From Myrica gale (lineage: Eukaryota; Streptophyta; Magnoliopsida; Fagales; Myricaceae), in NCBI GenBank assembly GCA_963930655.1, contig OZ005619.1, positions 4,694,501 through 4,758,500 of the forward strand: a stretch of 64,000 nt of DNA, in the 5' to 3' direction. The translations under genes were made by a program, and so were the position numbers. The notes under the pieces were generated by a model. It was given only the letters and a program-made list of their open reading frames with translations. It made no database searches and was not told the origin of the DNA. Shown piece by piece: positions 46,047-57,780 of this stretch. How positions within the stretch are numbered: position 1 is the first letter of the stretch; the number at the start of each line of letters is the position of its first letter.

Positions 46047-47711
46047 TTACTGAGTTGCAGGAGGCCTGGGGATCTGTTGTCCCATGCTAGGAGGTGGTGG
46101 CGGCGGACGAAGACCCTAGCCCTGCATATGTTGGGGTGGAAAGCCTTGTGGGGGAGGCATTGGAGGCCTTGTACCAGGTGTGAAATTTGCCATCGTGCCA
46201 CTACCAACAGGAGGTGGAGGAGGTACAGGTAAAGGCCTTGGTGGGACACCAGGAGCTGCTGTGCCATTGGCTGCAGGAGCAGATTGAGGTTTGTTCGTTT
46301 TTGGTGGCTTCAATTTGAAGTATAATTGCAACTTCACATTAACAAACACCAAATGACCAGGTCAGATAAAAGTGACCGTAACAGAAAAAACCAACCAGTT
46401 ATTTCCCTTTTCTTAATCAGAGTACTTTAACCAAATAGCATCTGGCAAGTAGAACTGAGATTATTCAATCTAATTCAGCCAGCAAGTAAAATTGATCTAC
46501 TTGATTGTCTCACTTGGAACCAAAGTAAATTACAAGATGAGAACTAAGAACAAAGGGTCATCATCGGGCCCATATGAATTCTTCAAGGTCACAGTAGCGG
46601 CTGACAAGCAACATAGACCAGATAGACTATGGAATCAAACAGTCAAGTCTTTTGAGCCAAAGCACATCTAAAACGTTTGAAACAGTAGAGCAAGAATTAA
46701 ACAAACTAACCGTGAACATTTTTGAGTCTGGTTCCCAATGCGTGAAGAACTTGGGAGGGGTTTTGTCAATCTCTGTGCTAGGTACCTGAAATGAAAATAC
46801 ACGAGCACAACTGCTGAAGTTTCCTAAGACTAAAATAAGTTAATAGCAACTATCAATGCTACTCTAAGATGCAATTTCCCCATAAGCAAAACATTTTGAT
46901 AATCAATATCCTAATTCAAGATTTATTTGCAATAACAAACCCTAGCTTCCAGATAGTGTCAAATTTAACACAATAGTTGGATTAAGTTGGGAAGGAATAG
47001 AAATTGCAAATTAATTTGCAGTATTAGTTTAATTTTGACAAAGCAGTGCACCCTCATGCATCTCTCCATATAAACACTAATTTGAATGGTCCAGAATTTG
47101 ATTGCAAAACTTTGTAATTAAAGAGGACATTTCTAATGACCTCATAGTTTAGGATGGACAGCTGCAATAACACCGAATAAGAAGCTGTGGATAAATAGCA
47201 TGTAAAATTATATGATTGATTTACCTTGAAAGCAATTATCTCGTATGGCTCAGCTGCAAACAGCAAATATTGGTATCTTTTGTCAAGCGGTTGGACCCTC
47301 TGCATCGATTGAGATGCAGTTGAAAAAAATATTAGGCCATAACTTTATTTTCTAAAAGCAAAGGTTCAACTTCATCTTTTTAGTCCTTTAAGTGCAGTGA
47401 AGAAAACTACCTGCTCATAAGATGACATAAACCTATGCCTTGGCTTTGCAAGGTCTTCAATCTCAGGATATTCAATCTGCTTGACATAAATATGTTACCG
47501 CAAAAAAAGAGTTAACATCATCTCTGCTCAACATATATATAAACAAATTCCCCATTACCACATACAAAGAGAATTTATATAAGACAGTCAAAGGACAATA
47601 GAGAACAAAAAGAAAAGAATAACTGGACACGAACCTGGAAGATAAGAGACCTCTGCTTAGTCTCAGGATCAAACTGCTTTGTTACCCGGTACCCAGGCCT
47701 TCCAATTTTGA
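46047..47711 (-). pseudogene. SF3A2 (SF3a66, PRP11 homolog) gene fragment captured by the CACTA element
   Basis: SF3A2 is a U2 snRNP component of the spliceosome. Exons: 47711-47635 (KIGRPGYRVTKQFDPETKQR), 47476-47411 (IEYPEIEDLAKPRHRFMSSY), 47299-47225 (RVQPLDKRYQYLLFAAEPYE), 46785-46711 (VPSTEIDKTPPKFFTHWEPD) and 46331-46047. All have GT-AG sites and stay in frame, so splicing could still work. The last exon carries LQLYFKLKPPK and the Pro-rich tail. Its frame hits TAG at 46116-46118 and then continues GLRPPPPPPSMGQQ to a second stop at 46047-46049, evidently the original end; the nonsense change removes about 22 residues. The N-terminal exons with the C2H2 zinc finger are absent. Introns are kept, so capture was from genomic DNA. 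Confidence 0.9.
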
Positions 47712-48759
47712 CTGCAAGCAGACATGATAGAGTTAACCATGAATTAAGAATAACACGACCACTAAATTTCTCAACATAAGACTTTTCTCACAGGCTAGGA
47801 ATGTAAAGAAGGAAAATAAAGAGTTTAAAATCAGCAAGAACAATAACAAAAAACAAAGATGCAAGACATCCAACTCCGTAAAAGTATGACTTGCAGAATC
47901 ACCCATAGACTTACCTATGATTAGGTTACCACTCTAATCCAAAAATATGTAACTGATACTTGGCAACAATCATCTAAACCAGTCAATACTTCTCCAACGG
48001 TCAAATGACACAACTTCCAGCAAGAAGACCCATAACTATCTTCATATACTAAACTACTAAAGACATTTAACCAAATAAAGATCCTATGTTTGCAGCTTCA
48101 AGCCTTAATTCTAAACTTTCAAGTCCGTTGCTTATCAAATATATCCCTTGAAAATCACAATTTTTATATTCCTAATCACAGAAGAGCTCTTGAAGCACAC
48201 CGAACTGGTACTTGGTGCATAATAGTCTATATGCCTTTACAAAATAAGGGAATATCAAATGCTACCCACCATTTAAAACGAAAAAACTCGAAGAGTGTTC
48301 ATTTTCATGAACTAATAAAAGTGAGCTTTTCCCATTCTGGCGGCAATAGTCATAAAATGCCCACTCAAAGATGATGAGCTTGTTCTTTTTTAGTCGCCAT
48401 CTAATTAGGAAATGAGGCATTCAACATTGCAGGGAGCAGCCAGACGGGCACAAAACAATTTTGAAAAACCAACCTAAAAACACAGAAACATGTAATCTTA
48501 TTCAGAGGCAGGCACACACATTGTCAGCCAGTAAAAATCCTGCAACAAGAAGATCAAGTGCACACTTTCCAAGCATATCAATCTCAGAAAATCCAATAAT
48601 TTTCCCTACCAAAACAGAAACACAGCATAAATGATTGTGCGATATATGACAGCGAAATGACACTTGGCCAAACATAAACACAACATAGTCGTTTGGCACG
48701 CAACAAATCACAAAGCCTCATAGAATACGAAGGCATAAACCAGCAGTATATATGGGTCG

Positions 48760-49020
48760 AAAATAGAGAGAGCAAAAAAGAAAGGACTTGCCTGATTTGC
48801 GAACGGAGAATTAGCCATTTGTGCAGAAGACAATTGATGAGTTCCTCCCACCCATCAGGGAGGGAGGGCGGGTCTATGCTGCGAGCGGCTTCTACCTGGG
48901 CGAGAGCTTCTACCTGGGCGAGAGCTAGGGCACGACATAAGGGGAAAAAAGATGTTTTTTTCGCTGAGGAAGGCGCGCGAGGGAGTTTTTAAGAAAGGGG
49001 GAGAGGAGGTGAGGGAAACG
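48760..49020 (-). other. GC-richer segment inside the CACTA element, possible captured promoter/first exon
   Basis: The minus strand contains ATGGCTAATTCTCCGTTCGC followed by AAATCAG|GCAAGT, a good GC-type donor. It could start a chimeric transcript into the SF3A2 exons, but phase with the exon at 47711 does not match directly. A 20 bp unit (TCTACCTGGGCGAGAGCT) is duplicated at about 48890-48927. Speculative. Confidence 0.3.
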
Positions 49021-49756
49021 GCAGCGTTTTCACTTCAATGTGTTTTTTTTTTATTTGTAGTTTTGTTTTAATAATAATTTTTATATTTTGTAATTATATA
49101 TTTTTAATAAATTAAAATCAGTTGTAAATTATAATAGTATTTGAAAATATTTATATTTAGTATTAGATACATAGCATATTATTTAATACATGATTTATAA
49201 CTAGTGTAATAATTTTAATTAAAACAAGTTGATAGTAAAATTTTTGAAATATAATTATTAATTATGATCAATAAAATATTTAATTACCATAACAACTATG
49301 ACCAAAATATTAATTAAAATAGCTAAAACCATATTAATTACCATTTTAAACCACAAGCCGAGCTGAAATAGTTAAAGGAAAGAAAATCATAACTAAAAAT
49401 AGGTTTTTGAGAGGGAAAACAGCGGATTTAGGGCTCGAAACGAGGCGCACCGAAGCAAGCTAGGTGCCCACGACGTGCGCGCCGAAAAGATCTTTCCGAA
49501 TTGGGGTCATGGGCACGAATCGGGTACTCGTAGCCAAAGTTATGACCAAAAAACCAACACGTGCGCGAAAATTGCTCCAATTAGGTTAGATTCCTATTTT
49601 CTTACCATCCTTGCACTGATGTATAATAAATAGTCAATAAAATAATTATTAACCTTAAGTAACACATAAAATTTTATTTTTCTATTTTTTTCATTTTTTC
49701 TATTTTTTTCAATTATTAACATATAAATAATAATTTTTTTTATTTTTTTTCGCATA

Positions 49757-50099
49757 TACCTATAGCAGCGGTTCAGTCAAAACAGCTGCTATAGGTATAT
49801 CTTTAGCAGCGTTTTTTTAAAAAAACGCTGCTAAAGGTACAGCCTACAGCGGCGGTCATCATGACCGCCGCTGTAGGCACCATATTTCTAGCGGCGGTCA
49901 ACTTGACCGCCGCGAGAGGTAGGACCTATAGCCGCGGTTTATTCGGCGGTCAGTGACCGCCGCTACAGACCCCATTGACCGCCGCTACAGGATATTTTTA
50001 GCCGCGCTTTCCAAAAACGCGGCTAAAAAAACCTTGTAGCGGCGGTTTTAGCGACCGCCGCTACAGTGACCGCCGCTGGAAGTCCTTTTTTTAGTAGTG
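49757..50099. repeat. Right subterminal palindromic array of the CACTA element
   Basis: Mirror of the left array: repeated CCTATAGC(A/C)GCGGT, GACCGCCGCTA and CAGCGGCGGTCA words, ending in the terminal TAGTAGTG. Confidence 0.9.
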
Positions 50100-50102
50100 T
50101 AT

Positions 50103-50574
50103 GATGTTCCGGAACACGAACATTTTTCTGCAGAAGGATTCTAGTGAAGCTTTTTGCTTGTTAACAACCCTTTAACACTAACACATCTACGTACGCATCT
50201 GTTTTCAGTAATATATTTTGGTCTAGTCTCTTCCCCGTTGGATAGAAAGTTTTTGAAGAGCGTTGGGTCCTTTTCTCCCATGTTTGAATGGACAAAACAA
50301 AATTTTAAAAAATTCCTGACAGTCAAGTTTTTTTATAAATTTTAACAACTTTTCACAAATACAACACATTTTTCATATACTTCAATAATTTTTCACACTT
50401 TAATATCTTTTTATAAACTTCAACAATTTTTTTTTATAAATTTCAACACAACATAGAAATATAGGTGGTTTAATCGCGTATTCCTTAGACCTTTGTCTTG
50501 GTCTTGGTCGTTTGGTTTTATATATCCTTTTGTCCATATAGTGTGGGTTTACGGCATGAACACAAATAAGTCAT
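50103..50574. other. AT-rich intergenic region
   Basis: A short field of imperfect repeats of TTTTCACA/TTTTTATAAA-TTTCAACA (about 50330-50450). No gene. Confidence 0.35.
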
Positions 50575-51720
50575 TCATACAAAATTAAAAACCTTTGTCT
50601 TTAAAACCAAAGAATATCCTTCAAAATCAAGTCTTGACATGGAAATTAAAATTCTAGAAATAGTAGGAACATAAAGAGTGTCAAATAGGTTCAAATAAAT
50701 GTCTGAGTCTAAAAACAAACGTAAAGTTCCAACACCAACAACAACTACTTCAATTTCATTTCCCAAGACAATGAAATGCTCATTTTGTTTTATGTTATGG
50801 ATCGAAAGATATTCTTGCATCGAATTTGAAACATGAATAGTAGAGACAGAGTCATCAAGTATTTGAAGGAACTTAAGTAATATTTGATTCAAAATATACA
50901 TAAGCTAGACGCTCTCCTTTCTTTTCAAACCAAGTTTTACGTTTCAGACAATCTTTCTTTAAATACCAGAGCCATGAAAAAAATAGCAATTTGGGTCACT
51001 TTGTTCCTTCTTGCAAGCCTCAATGGCATGAGAAGGCCTTAAGAAACTTTAATGGATCTTTCTTGAAATATTTATACGGTTTCTTTCCTTTATTTCCAAT
51101 CTCATGACTCATAACATTAGCTGAATGTTGTCCTTGTTGCTTAAGTCTTGCTTCTTCTTGAACAACCATACTTGCCAATTCATTCACATTCCACTTTTCC
51201 TTGATAGTGTTGTAGTGAATTTGAAATGACCCATACTGAGGTTGTGTTTGTGTTGTAATATTTTTGTATGAGAATATGTGTTGGTATTGGGTTTAGTGAA
51301 AAGGTGAAGAGAGAGGTAATTTTTTATATTTTTGATGGGAGAGAGAGAGATTATATTGGAGTATTTTATTAGGAGAGACATAAAATTTTGGGGAAGATTT
51401 TGGTTGCAAACGCAGCCTGAGTAGCCAAGGAATTCAGAATAAACTGAACAAGAAAACTTTCATCAACATTCATGCCTAGAGTTTTGATGCTGGCAGCCAA
51501 ATTAATCATTTCAAAGACATGATCATGCATTCCACGGTTGTCATCAAATTTTATGGTGGTAAGTTCAGCTATTAATCTCCCTCCAAGGGACTTTTCTGCT
51601 GAACATAAATGTTTTTCCACAACCTTAAAATATCTCTTAGCATTGTCAATTTGAGGAAGCGATGATGTAATATTATTCGTAATACACATTTGCATAAACA
51701 TAATGCTCAATCTGTTCGAT
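50575..51720 (-). pseudogene. Ty1/copia retrotransposon remnant (gag and protease region)
   Basis: The minus strand reads, in order: gag (NAKRYFKVVEKHL, then LTTIKFDDNRGMHDHVFEMI and ESFLVQFILNSLATQ), a MITE, resumed gag (YGSFQIHYNTIKEKWNVNEL, ASMVVQEEARLKQQGQ), and the protease-proximal part (STIHVSNSMQEYLSI, then LFDTLYVPTISRILISMSRL). These match the UBN2-type gag and the aspartic-protease/pre-integrase segment of copia polyproteins. Stops lie in the gag-protease interval (after FLKAFSCH). Integrase, reverse transcriptase and LTRs are missing, so the remnant is dead. Confidence 0.85.
51240..51417. mobile_element. MITE inserted in the copia gag frame
   Basis: Ends GGTTGTGTTTG and CAAACGCAGCC, with the 3 bp duplication TGA on both sides (51237-51239 and 51418-51420). 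Conceptual removal of the insert and one TGA rejoins the gag frame (SLATQ to YGSFQ). It shares interior words with the 31880-32076 element. Confidence 0.9.
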
Positions 51721-52593
51721 CTTTGAATTAAACAAAGTCAGCTACTCTGCACTGCTTGTTTCAGTAATAGCAGTTGGTTTCTCAATTCACAGTGCTAAGT
51801 CAAGATCTATAACACCAAGATGAAATTGAATATGTTATATCCAATCAGAGAAATTAGATCTATTAAAAATCGTAACAGATGAGGCTAGCTAATGAAGCGA
51901 AACTGGAAGTGACACTGCAATACAAATTACAACATTAGCGCTTTGAGAAAAACTTTTTATTAGTACTATTGCGTTCAATCTTTGGATTAACTAATGCAAT
52001 ATACTAATATTTACATTTAATGGTGGTTCTAACTCACCTGGGCATATTGATAACACTTCAAAGTTCAATTGGTTTGTTACCTTCGAGTATCAATTCCAAT
52101 ATCTCTATTAATTTATCAGATATCCCATTTATTTAATAATTATTTAAAAGTTGGTGCACCTTTGAATCAAACTGTAATAATCAAATAATCATTCCATAAT
52201 TTTTGCAAAGTCATAATTCAATTAAATATTTCCTACTTTCTAGCAGGTTCACTTTGGTGATGACAAGCTAACCATAATGTAAATATTGATTGATGAAATG
52301 GCTCAGCAAAATAAAATTCAATCCATGTTTAAATCAGATAAACATATAAATCTATCAGAATATGCAATAATATTTTTTGTCATTAAGAAATCAACGAGAA
52401 TTTAATTTGGCCCATATCATCAATAACATATCAATTAACAATTAATTGCATGTGACAACAATTTAAAAATGTCACATAAAAGGCCAAAACGAAAACTGTG
52501 ATCCGTAAATTCCCAAAATTGTAGTTTGGATAAACCATCAAATAAGGTTCGGTTTCAAAAACAGAATTACAAAAGTTTACATATCACAAATGG
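51721..52593. other. AT-rich intergenic region
   Basis: No gene or repeat recognised; may hold decayed copia sequence upstream of gag. Confidence 0.35.
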
Positions 52594-52812
52594 GTTAAAA
52601 TATAGTTCAATGTAGTTTAAGCTTATAACATTTTAGTCTCTGGGTATTAATTTTAACCCGAAGGTCACTGAAATACACTTTTGTGATAAAATTGGTCTCA
52701 CCGTTCAATTTTCGTTAGTCAACTAACGGAAAATTGCCAATGTGGCTTGTTAGTGCCAACGTAGCACCTTAAGAACTAAAATGTTAAAAGCTTGAACCAC
52801 AGGTACCTTAGG
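52594..52812. mobile_element. Probable MITE with long imperfect TIRs
   Basis: Left TTTAAGCTTATAACATTTTAGT and right (reverse complement) TTCAAGCTTTTAACATTTTAG, with matching outer words, make an inverted pair about 220 bp apart. The target duplication is not clear. Resembles MULE-type MITEs. Confidence 0.5.
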
Positions 52813-53723
52813 GTAATTAAGTCGAAAGAAAAAAAATAGTCTCCGATCCTAAACTGCTTATCCCCTTTCATCTCCAATTTTTCCGACGTCCAGTACTCCC
52901 CCAAATTGAAACCCTTCCTCACCTCATAAAAAGAAGATCCCAAATCAGCTATAACTCCGAGGTGGTCTTGTCAAGAACTCGAATGGGGATGTGTAGTTCT
53001 TGGATATGAATGATACATGTTTGTATTTTGGTAGGGAGTCATGGATCCACGGTTGTGATTCAAGTAGCTCGGAGTGGTGCATCGGATATTAGGATTGGCA
53101 AATTGGGATCTAAAGGCAGATTTAGCATCAACAGCTTCATTAGCAACAAATACGTGCTAGAATTCATTGCTCCGGTTGAAGATTGTCGTATTCCTCTCTT
53201 TTGCTGGAAATTTGGATTGTGCACGAACAAGCCTTTGAGTGTATATACCTTGTTCTTGTCCACTGGGATTCTACACTCAGATTAATGGTAAATGCGTGCC
53301 AATGGATAGTTCACTTTCTCTGTCTTCAGCAAAAACACAAGTCAATTTTATGCCTCAATTATGTATATTGGACTGGCTCTGGCATGGACTATTTTACAAT
53401 TGATTTCATGTATTCGGTCAGAAAAAGTATGAAAATTGCTCAGGCACAAAGCATGAAAATTGTTCTTGCCTGAGCATTTTCCAAAAGAGCTCTTCTCTGT
53501 TAGTCTCTGAGGTGCTGAGTTAGAACTAACAACCTACGTGAACACTTGTCTGTTGATTGGTTAATGGCAATTGAATGGTAGAGATTAATTTATCGCAAAA
53601 GTGTCGCTACAAAAAAATGGGCCTTTAGCATGCCTGCCCAGCTTTTCGGTGAAAACAAAGAATACTAAAATATCACATAACACGCCAAGAAAAAAAAAAT
53701 ATCACATTACACATATATCATAG
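52813..53723. other. Intergenic region with a possible CACTA tip
   Basis: CGCTACAAAAAAATGGGCC near 53605 resembles a CACTA terminus with one base changed. It may be a truncated element cut by the repeat starting at 53724. No gene recognised. Confidence 0.35.
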
Positions 53724-54477
53724 TATTCATTTTTCCTCTCGAAGAAGTGGTGTGTGGGGGTTAAGAAAAAGGAAGCTTTTGGTATCTCTAGCCTGCAATG
53801 ATTTCTTAGAAGATAGGATAGGGACCTAGTTGCAAGATAAGAAAGTTTGGAGTAGTTAACTTGGAGAAGCAAAGAAAAGGTAATTGGGCAAGGGTAATAC
53901 GGGTGGATTGAATAGGATGATACAGGTAGATTGTATAGGCCATTTGTCACAACATCTAAGCTGGATATAATTGCATTAGATTTGGGGGAGATTTGGTTGC
54001 ACATGTCCGGCCAAGCTTTGCTAATGGGCTTGGTTTGGTTGGGCTTTAGTCTAGGAGGATTCTAGGCCAATTCCGGCCCTATAGCGAGGTAGGTCCAAGT
54101 CTAATTTGAAATCCCTAGGCCCAAATGCATGGCAATGTGAGAATTAAACTCTCTTTATTTTCTTTATATAAAAAAATATAAACTCAATAAAATCAAATGC
54201 ATAAAATAATTAAAATCAAATTAGATCATTTACGTCACAATAATAAAAGGAAGATAATTTAAACGACATAAACCAGAAAACTCTCATTAATAATGTATAT
54301 GAGAAAACAAACAAGGATGATGGAAATTATTCAAAATTATAATCTCGTACTTTATATTCGGCAATGAGCTGAAAAATAATTGAAGGTTTAAGCAAAAATA
54401 ATACATATGCCGAATTTGATAATAGCAAATATCATAAAGAAATATTATATAGATAAATCAAGCAACTCGGGGTGTCA
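53724..54477. repeat. Left copy of a ~750 bp direct repeat (LTR-like)
   Basis: Matches 58184-58939 over its full length. Shared words include CTCTCGAAGAAGTGGTGTGT, CACAACATCTAAGCTGGATA, CAATTCCGGCCCTATAGCGA and AAACGACATAAAC. In minus orientation both copies start TGA(C/A)A(C)CC/TCCGAGTTG. Substitutions are scattered, so the pair is not young. LTRs of a non-autonomous element are likely, but TG...CA ends, a primer-binding site and a target duplication were not established. Confidence 0.7.
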
Positions 54478-55960
54478 CAGCTGAACAAAGATAGTAGTAG
54501 CAAGACACGGTACACGGTAACTATCGGAATCCATAGGTACTTGTCACTCCCCGTGCTGGTACTTACCCCATCGGCTCGCGTATAGTAATCGCATGCACAA
54601 AGTTCGGGGATTACCGCACGATAAAAACTCTTAGGATCGTTTAAATGTCATTGAATTTACTTAGCAGAAGGTTTAATTAAAAAGATTAATAATAAAAGAA
54701 AAGCCGTAAAACGGTTTAGAAACTTTGAACAAAATAAATTAATGATTTAAAAATGGGAATGACAAAAGTCTTCAAAAGTAACGTATCGAATTCATATGTA
54801 CTTATTATAGGAAAATCTCATATCGAATTAAGTTGTAAACTTATTGGTATCAGAAAGATATTTAAAAAGGAGAAAACCTTGTAATAAGAAATCAACATAA
54901 AAACTTCCTTTAAGCCAACACGGTTTGATACAAAAGGTTCATTACAAAAAATAGGCCTAGGTTATACAAAATCTTACAGTCCTCCTAGCCTATACAACTG
55001 AGTTACAGAGAATCAAAAACAATTTTGATTCACCTTCTTCAAACAAAGAAACAACGAAAGGGGTACGAACTCCAACATCCACAATCTGCTCACTTATAAA
55101 CGTCAGCTTCTGACAGATCCGATGTCCATCGCAATTCATACAAAAGATTAAACAGATAAATGGGTGAGTCCTAATGACTCAGTAAGGGGGGAAAGAGAAT
55201 ATATTATGAACAATTATAATAACATGTCAATCATACGAATTAAACATTAATAACCATAAATAGATTAACCATAGTACGATCGATGCAATGCAGAGATGAT
55301 GCATATGTTTTCCAATTCTTTCTCTTTCTTTCTTCTCTGGCACTTTCACTTTCTTCACAGTATGCATTAAGTATGCATGTCTCATGTCAGCGCCCATACA
55401 CATCATTCATTATATGCAACACCTTAATCATACGTGAACATCAAATATTCCTTTCTTTTCTGGTTCGATAGAGGTATCTTTTCATTGCTCTGTCCTATCC
55501 CCCAGAGTAGGGTTGTACGTCCCCTCCCTTCTATGGGACTGTCCTGTGCTCCTTGCAATAGGACCCGGTCAAGTGTATATTGTTTCATGTCAGGGATACC
55601 ACTCATTCCTTTCAGTGGTGGCTCGCACTATCCCACTGTGATCAGTACCGTCACTCATTCGCAGGACCACCTCTGGGTATGAGTTTCATTCCGGTCATTT
55701 CGTTATTACAATCCCCATACCCATGACAGGATGATGCAACATATATCATATGCCTTATTGAAAATCAAGTAATAATATATTTGCATAGATCTCATATACC
55801 AACTGTCATAAATATCAAAATCAGGCAACCTAACTTCATCCATACTGGTCGGGCTTAGTTTTTACAAAAAACCACATGTTGTAATAGGCAAGTCCAACAA
55901 CTTATAACATTTAAGTTATTTTATTTTATCTCTAAACCAAGCTGTATTTAGAAGAAGAGA
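54478..55960. other. Interior of the long-direct-repeat unit, left part
   Basis: No protein domain recognised. Contains GTCACTCCCCGTGCTGGTAC and TTCGGGGATTACCGCACG, GC-richer islands in AT-rich DNA, at 54540-54640. Confidence 0.4.
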
Positions 55961-56742
55961 TCCTAGGACTTTTCACTAGTTTCAAAAGAAAAGCCTCTCG
56001 GGCCTTTTAATGAAACTTTCCCGGTCATTTATAAGTTTTCCCAGCATAATATAAAAAGAAACCTCTTCCTGGGCATTTTTAAAGAGTTTCCCGGTCACAT
56101 AACAAAAACATCCTCCCGACCACTTTAAAGGAGTTTCCCGAACTTAAAATAAAAAGAAACCTCTTCCCGGTCATTTTAAGAAAAACTACCCGGACCTTTC
56201 AATAACAGACTTCACTGGTTTTACAATAAAACCTCCCGGGCTTTTATAAAAGGACTTCCTGGGCATAAAAGGAGAAAGAAATCTCCCCAGTCATTTATTA
56301 AAACAACTTCCCCGAACATTTTAAAGAATGAAGACTTCCTCGGGCATATTGAAACCTTACCAGTCATTTTTATGAAAGTCATGCCCAAAAAGAAGATCCC
56401 GATCATTTTGTAAAGTCCCCGGGCATTTTGTAATAATTAAACTTCCCCCGGTCCTAAAATAAAACTTCTAGGGTCCTTTGAAAGCAATCTCCCCCGGGTC
56501 TTTTGAAAAATAAAACTCCCCGAGTCTTAAGTTAAAATAACACATCCCCCGGGTCCTTGAATAACAGACCTACCCGGGTTTTCGTTAAAATAGCTTCCAG
56601 GGTTTTCTTTTTAGAATAAAGCTTCCTGGGTATATTCAAAATAAACTTCCCGTGTGTTTTAAACAGAGTTCCCCTCGGGCATTGTGTTTAGAAATCTCCC
56701 CGGGCACAAACTAAAAGAATAACTCCCGGGTCTTTTAAATAA

Positions 56743-56974
56743 GGGATAAATGCAAAATCAGTCATTGTGCTATACTCAAAAATCGATTTAGTCCCTATGA
56801 TATGAAAATCATCGATTTAGTCCATGTGATTCTATTTTCGTTTGTTATTGGTCCTCCATCAAGGATTGATTTTATCACTTTCTGAAATCACAGGGACTAA
56901 ATCGATGTTTTTCATATCACGGGGACTAAATCGATTTTTACGTATAGCACAGGGACCAATTTTGCATTTATCCC
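56743..56974. mobile_element. MULE-type MITE, 232 bp
   Basis: Ends GGGATAAATGCAAAAT and ATTTTGCATTTATCCC, with a perfect 9 bp duplication TTTAAATAA (56734-56742 and 56975-56983). Near-palindromic interior with AAATCGATTTAGTCCC words. Inserted into a unit of the degenerate repeat field. Confidence 0.93.
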
Positions 56975-57047
56975 TTTAAATAACAGGCTACCCGGGTCAA
57001 AACACAAAGGAAATAAATTCCCTGGGCATTTTAAGAAAGCTTCCAGG

Positions 57048-57384
57048 TAGGGGTGGGCAAAAAACCCGAGACCCGACAACCCGAACCGGCCCGACCCGTT
57101 TCCGACCCGATCGGGTCGGGTTCGGGTTTACAAGCAAATAAAAGTTCGGGTTCGGGTTCGGGTATATGAACAAACCCGAAATTAAACCCGAACCCGACCC
57201 GAACCCGAAAATATAACTCCTCCACCCCGTAACCCGCCCTTTCCGAACCGAACCGACCCGTTTCGACCCGATATTTTCGGGTTTTTTCGGGTTCGGGTTC
57301 GGGTTTCCTCACAAAGAAACCCGAATATTTCGGGTCGGGTTCAGGTTGAAATTTTCGAACCCGAACCCGGTTTGCCCACCCCTA
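57048..57384. mobile_element. hAT MITE, 337 bp
   Basis: Perfect terminal repeats TAGGGGTGGGCAAA / TTTGCCCACCCCTA and a perfect 8 bp duplication CTTCCAGG (57040-57047 and 57385-57392). The interior is rich in GGGTTCGGGTT and CCCGAACCCG. Same family as 31487-31816, without the internal duplication. Confidence 0.95.
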
Positions 57385-57780
57385 CTTCCAGGCCTTGAAT
57401 AAGAGACCTGACCGGGTCTTTTTGAAACAACGCTACCCTGGTCATTTTATAAATTCCCAGGACAGATTGACATAAAATAGTTAAAACGTTTCCTGGGACT
57501 AAAAAAAAAACTCCCCCGACATTTAAGGAGAAACCGGGCCTTGTGAAAAACTTCCCAGACATATAAGAGAATTTCCCCGGGTGTTTGGAAAACCTTTCCG
57601 GGCATATAGAAAAACTTACCGGGCATTTGGAAAACTTTCCTGGGTTTTTTTTGTAAAAGATTTCCCGGTCCTTTTAAGAAAGCTTCCCGGGCACAAAAGG
57701 AATAAATCCCTGGTCATTTTGAAACCTTCTCGGGTATGTTTTGCAATGCTTTGATTAAATGTCCCAGACTTAGTTCCCGA

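Larger units (their letters stand above)
45265..50099. mobile_element. CACTA (EnSpm/CMC) transposon carrying SF3A2 gene sequence, 4.8 kb
   Basis: The left end is CACTACAAAAAAATTGACC and the right end TTTTTTTAGTAGTG. Both are flanked by the 3 bp duplication TAT (45262-45264 and 50100-50102), as CACTA elements make. Both ends carry dense arrays of ATAGCGGCGGTC and its complement. No transposase is seen between them. Instead 46047-47711 holds five exons with introns of the splicing factor SF3A2 on the minus strand, and 48760-49020 is a GC-richer stretch that could be the captured promoter of another gene. It is thus a non-autonomous, gene-carrying (transduplicating) CACTA element. Confidence 0.93.
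55961..57780. repeat. Degenerate minisatellite-like field of CCCGGG/CCCGGTC units
   Basis: About 1.3 kb of original sequence, after subtracting two MITEs, consists of units of roughly 30-40 bp. The pattern is A-rich stretch, CTTCC(C/T)GGGCATTTT or TTTCCCGGTC, then AAA-rich spacer. Several dozen copies can be counted by eye, all in the same orientation, none identical. The first clear unit is near 55970 and the last near 57780. Not protein-coding in any consistent frame. Confidence 0.8.

Noticed and set aside
45265-50099. SF3A2 as a functional host gene at this locus
   Set aside because: N-terminal zinc-finger exons are missing, the last exon has a nonsense codon, and the whole unit is bounded by CACTA ends with a TSD.
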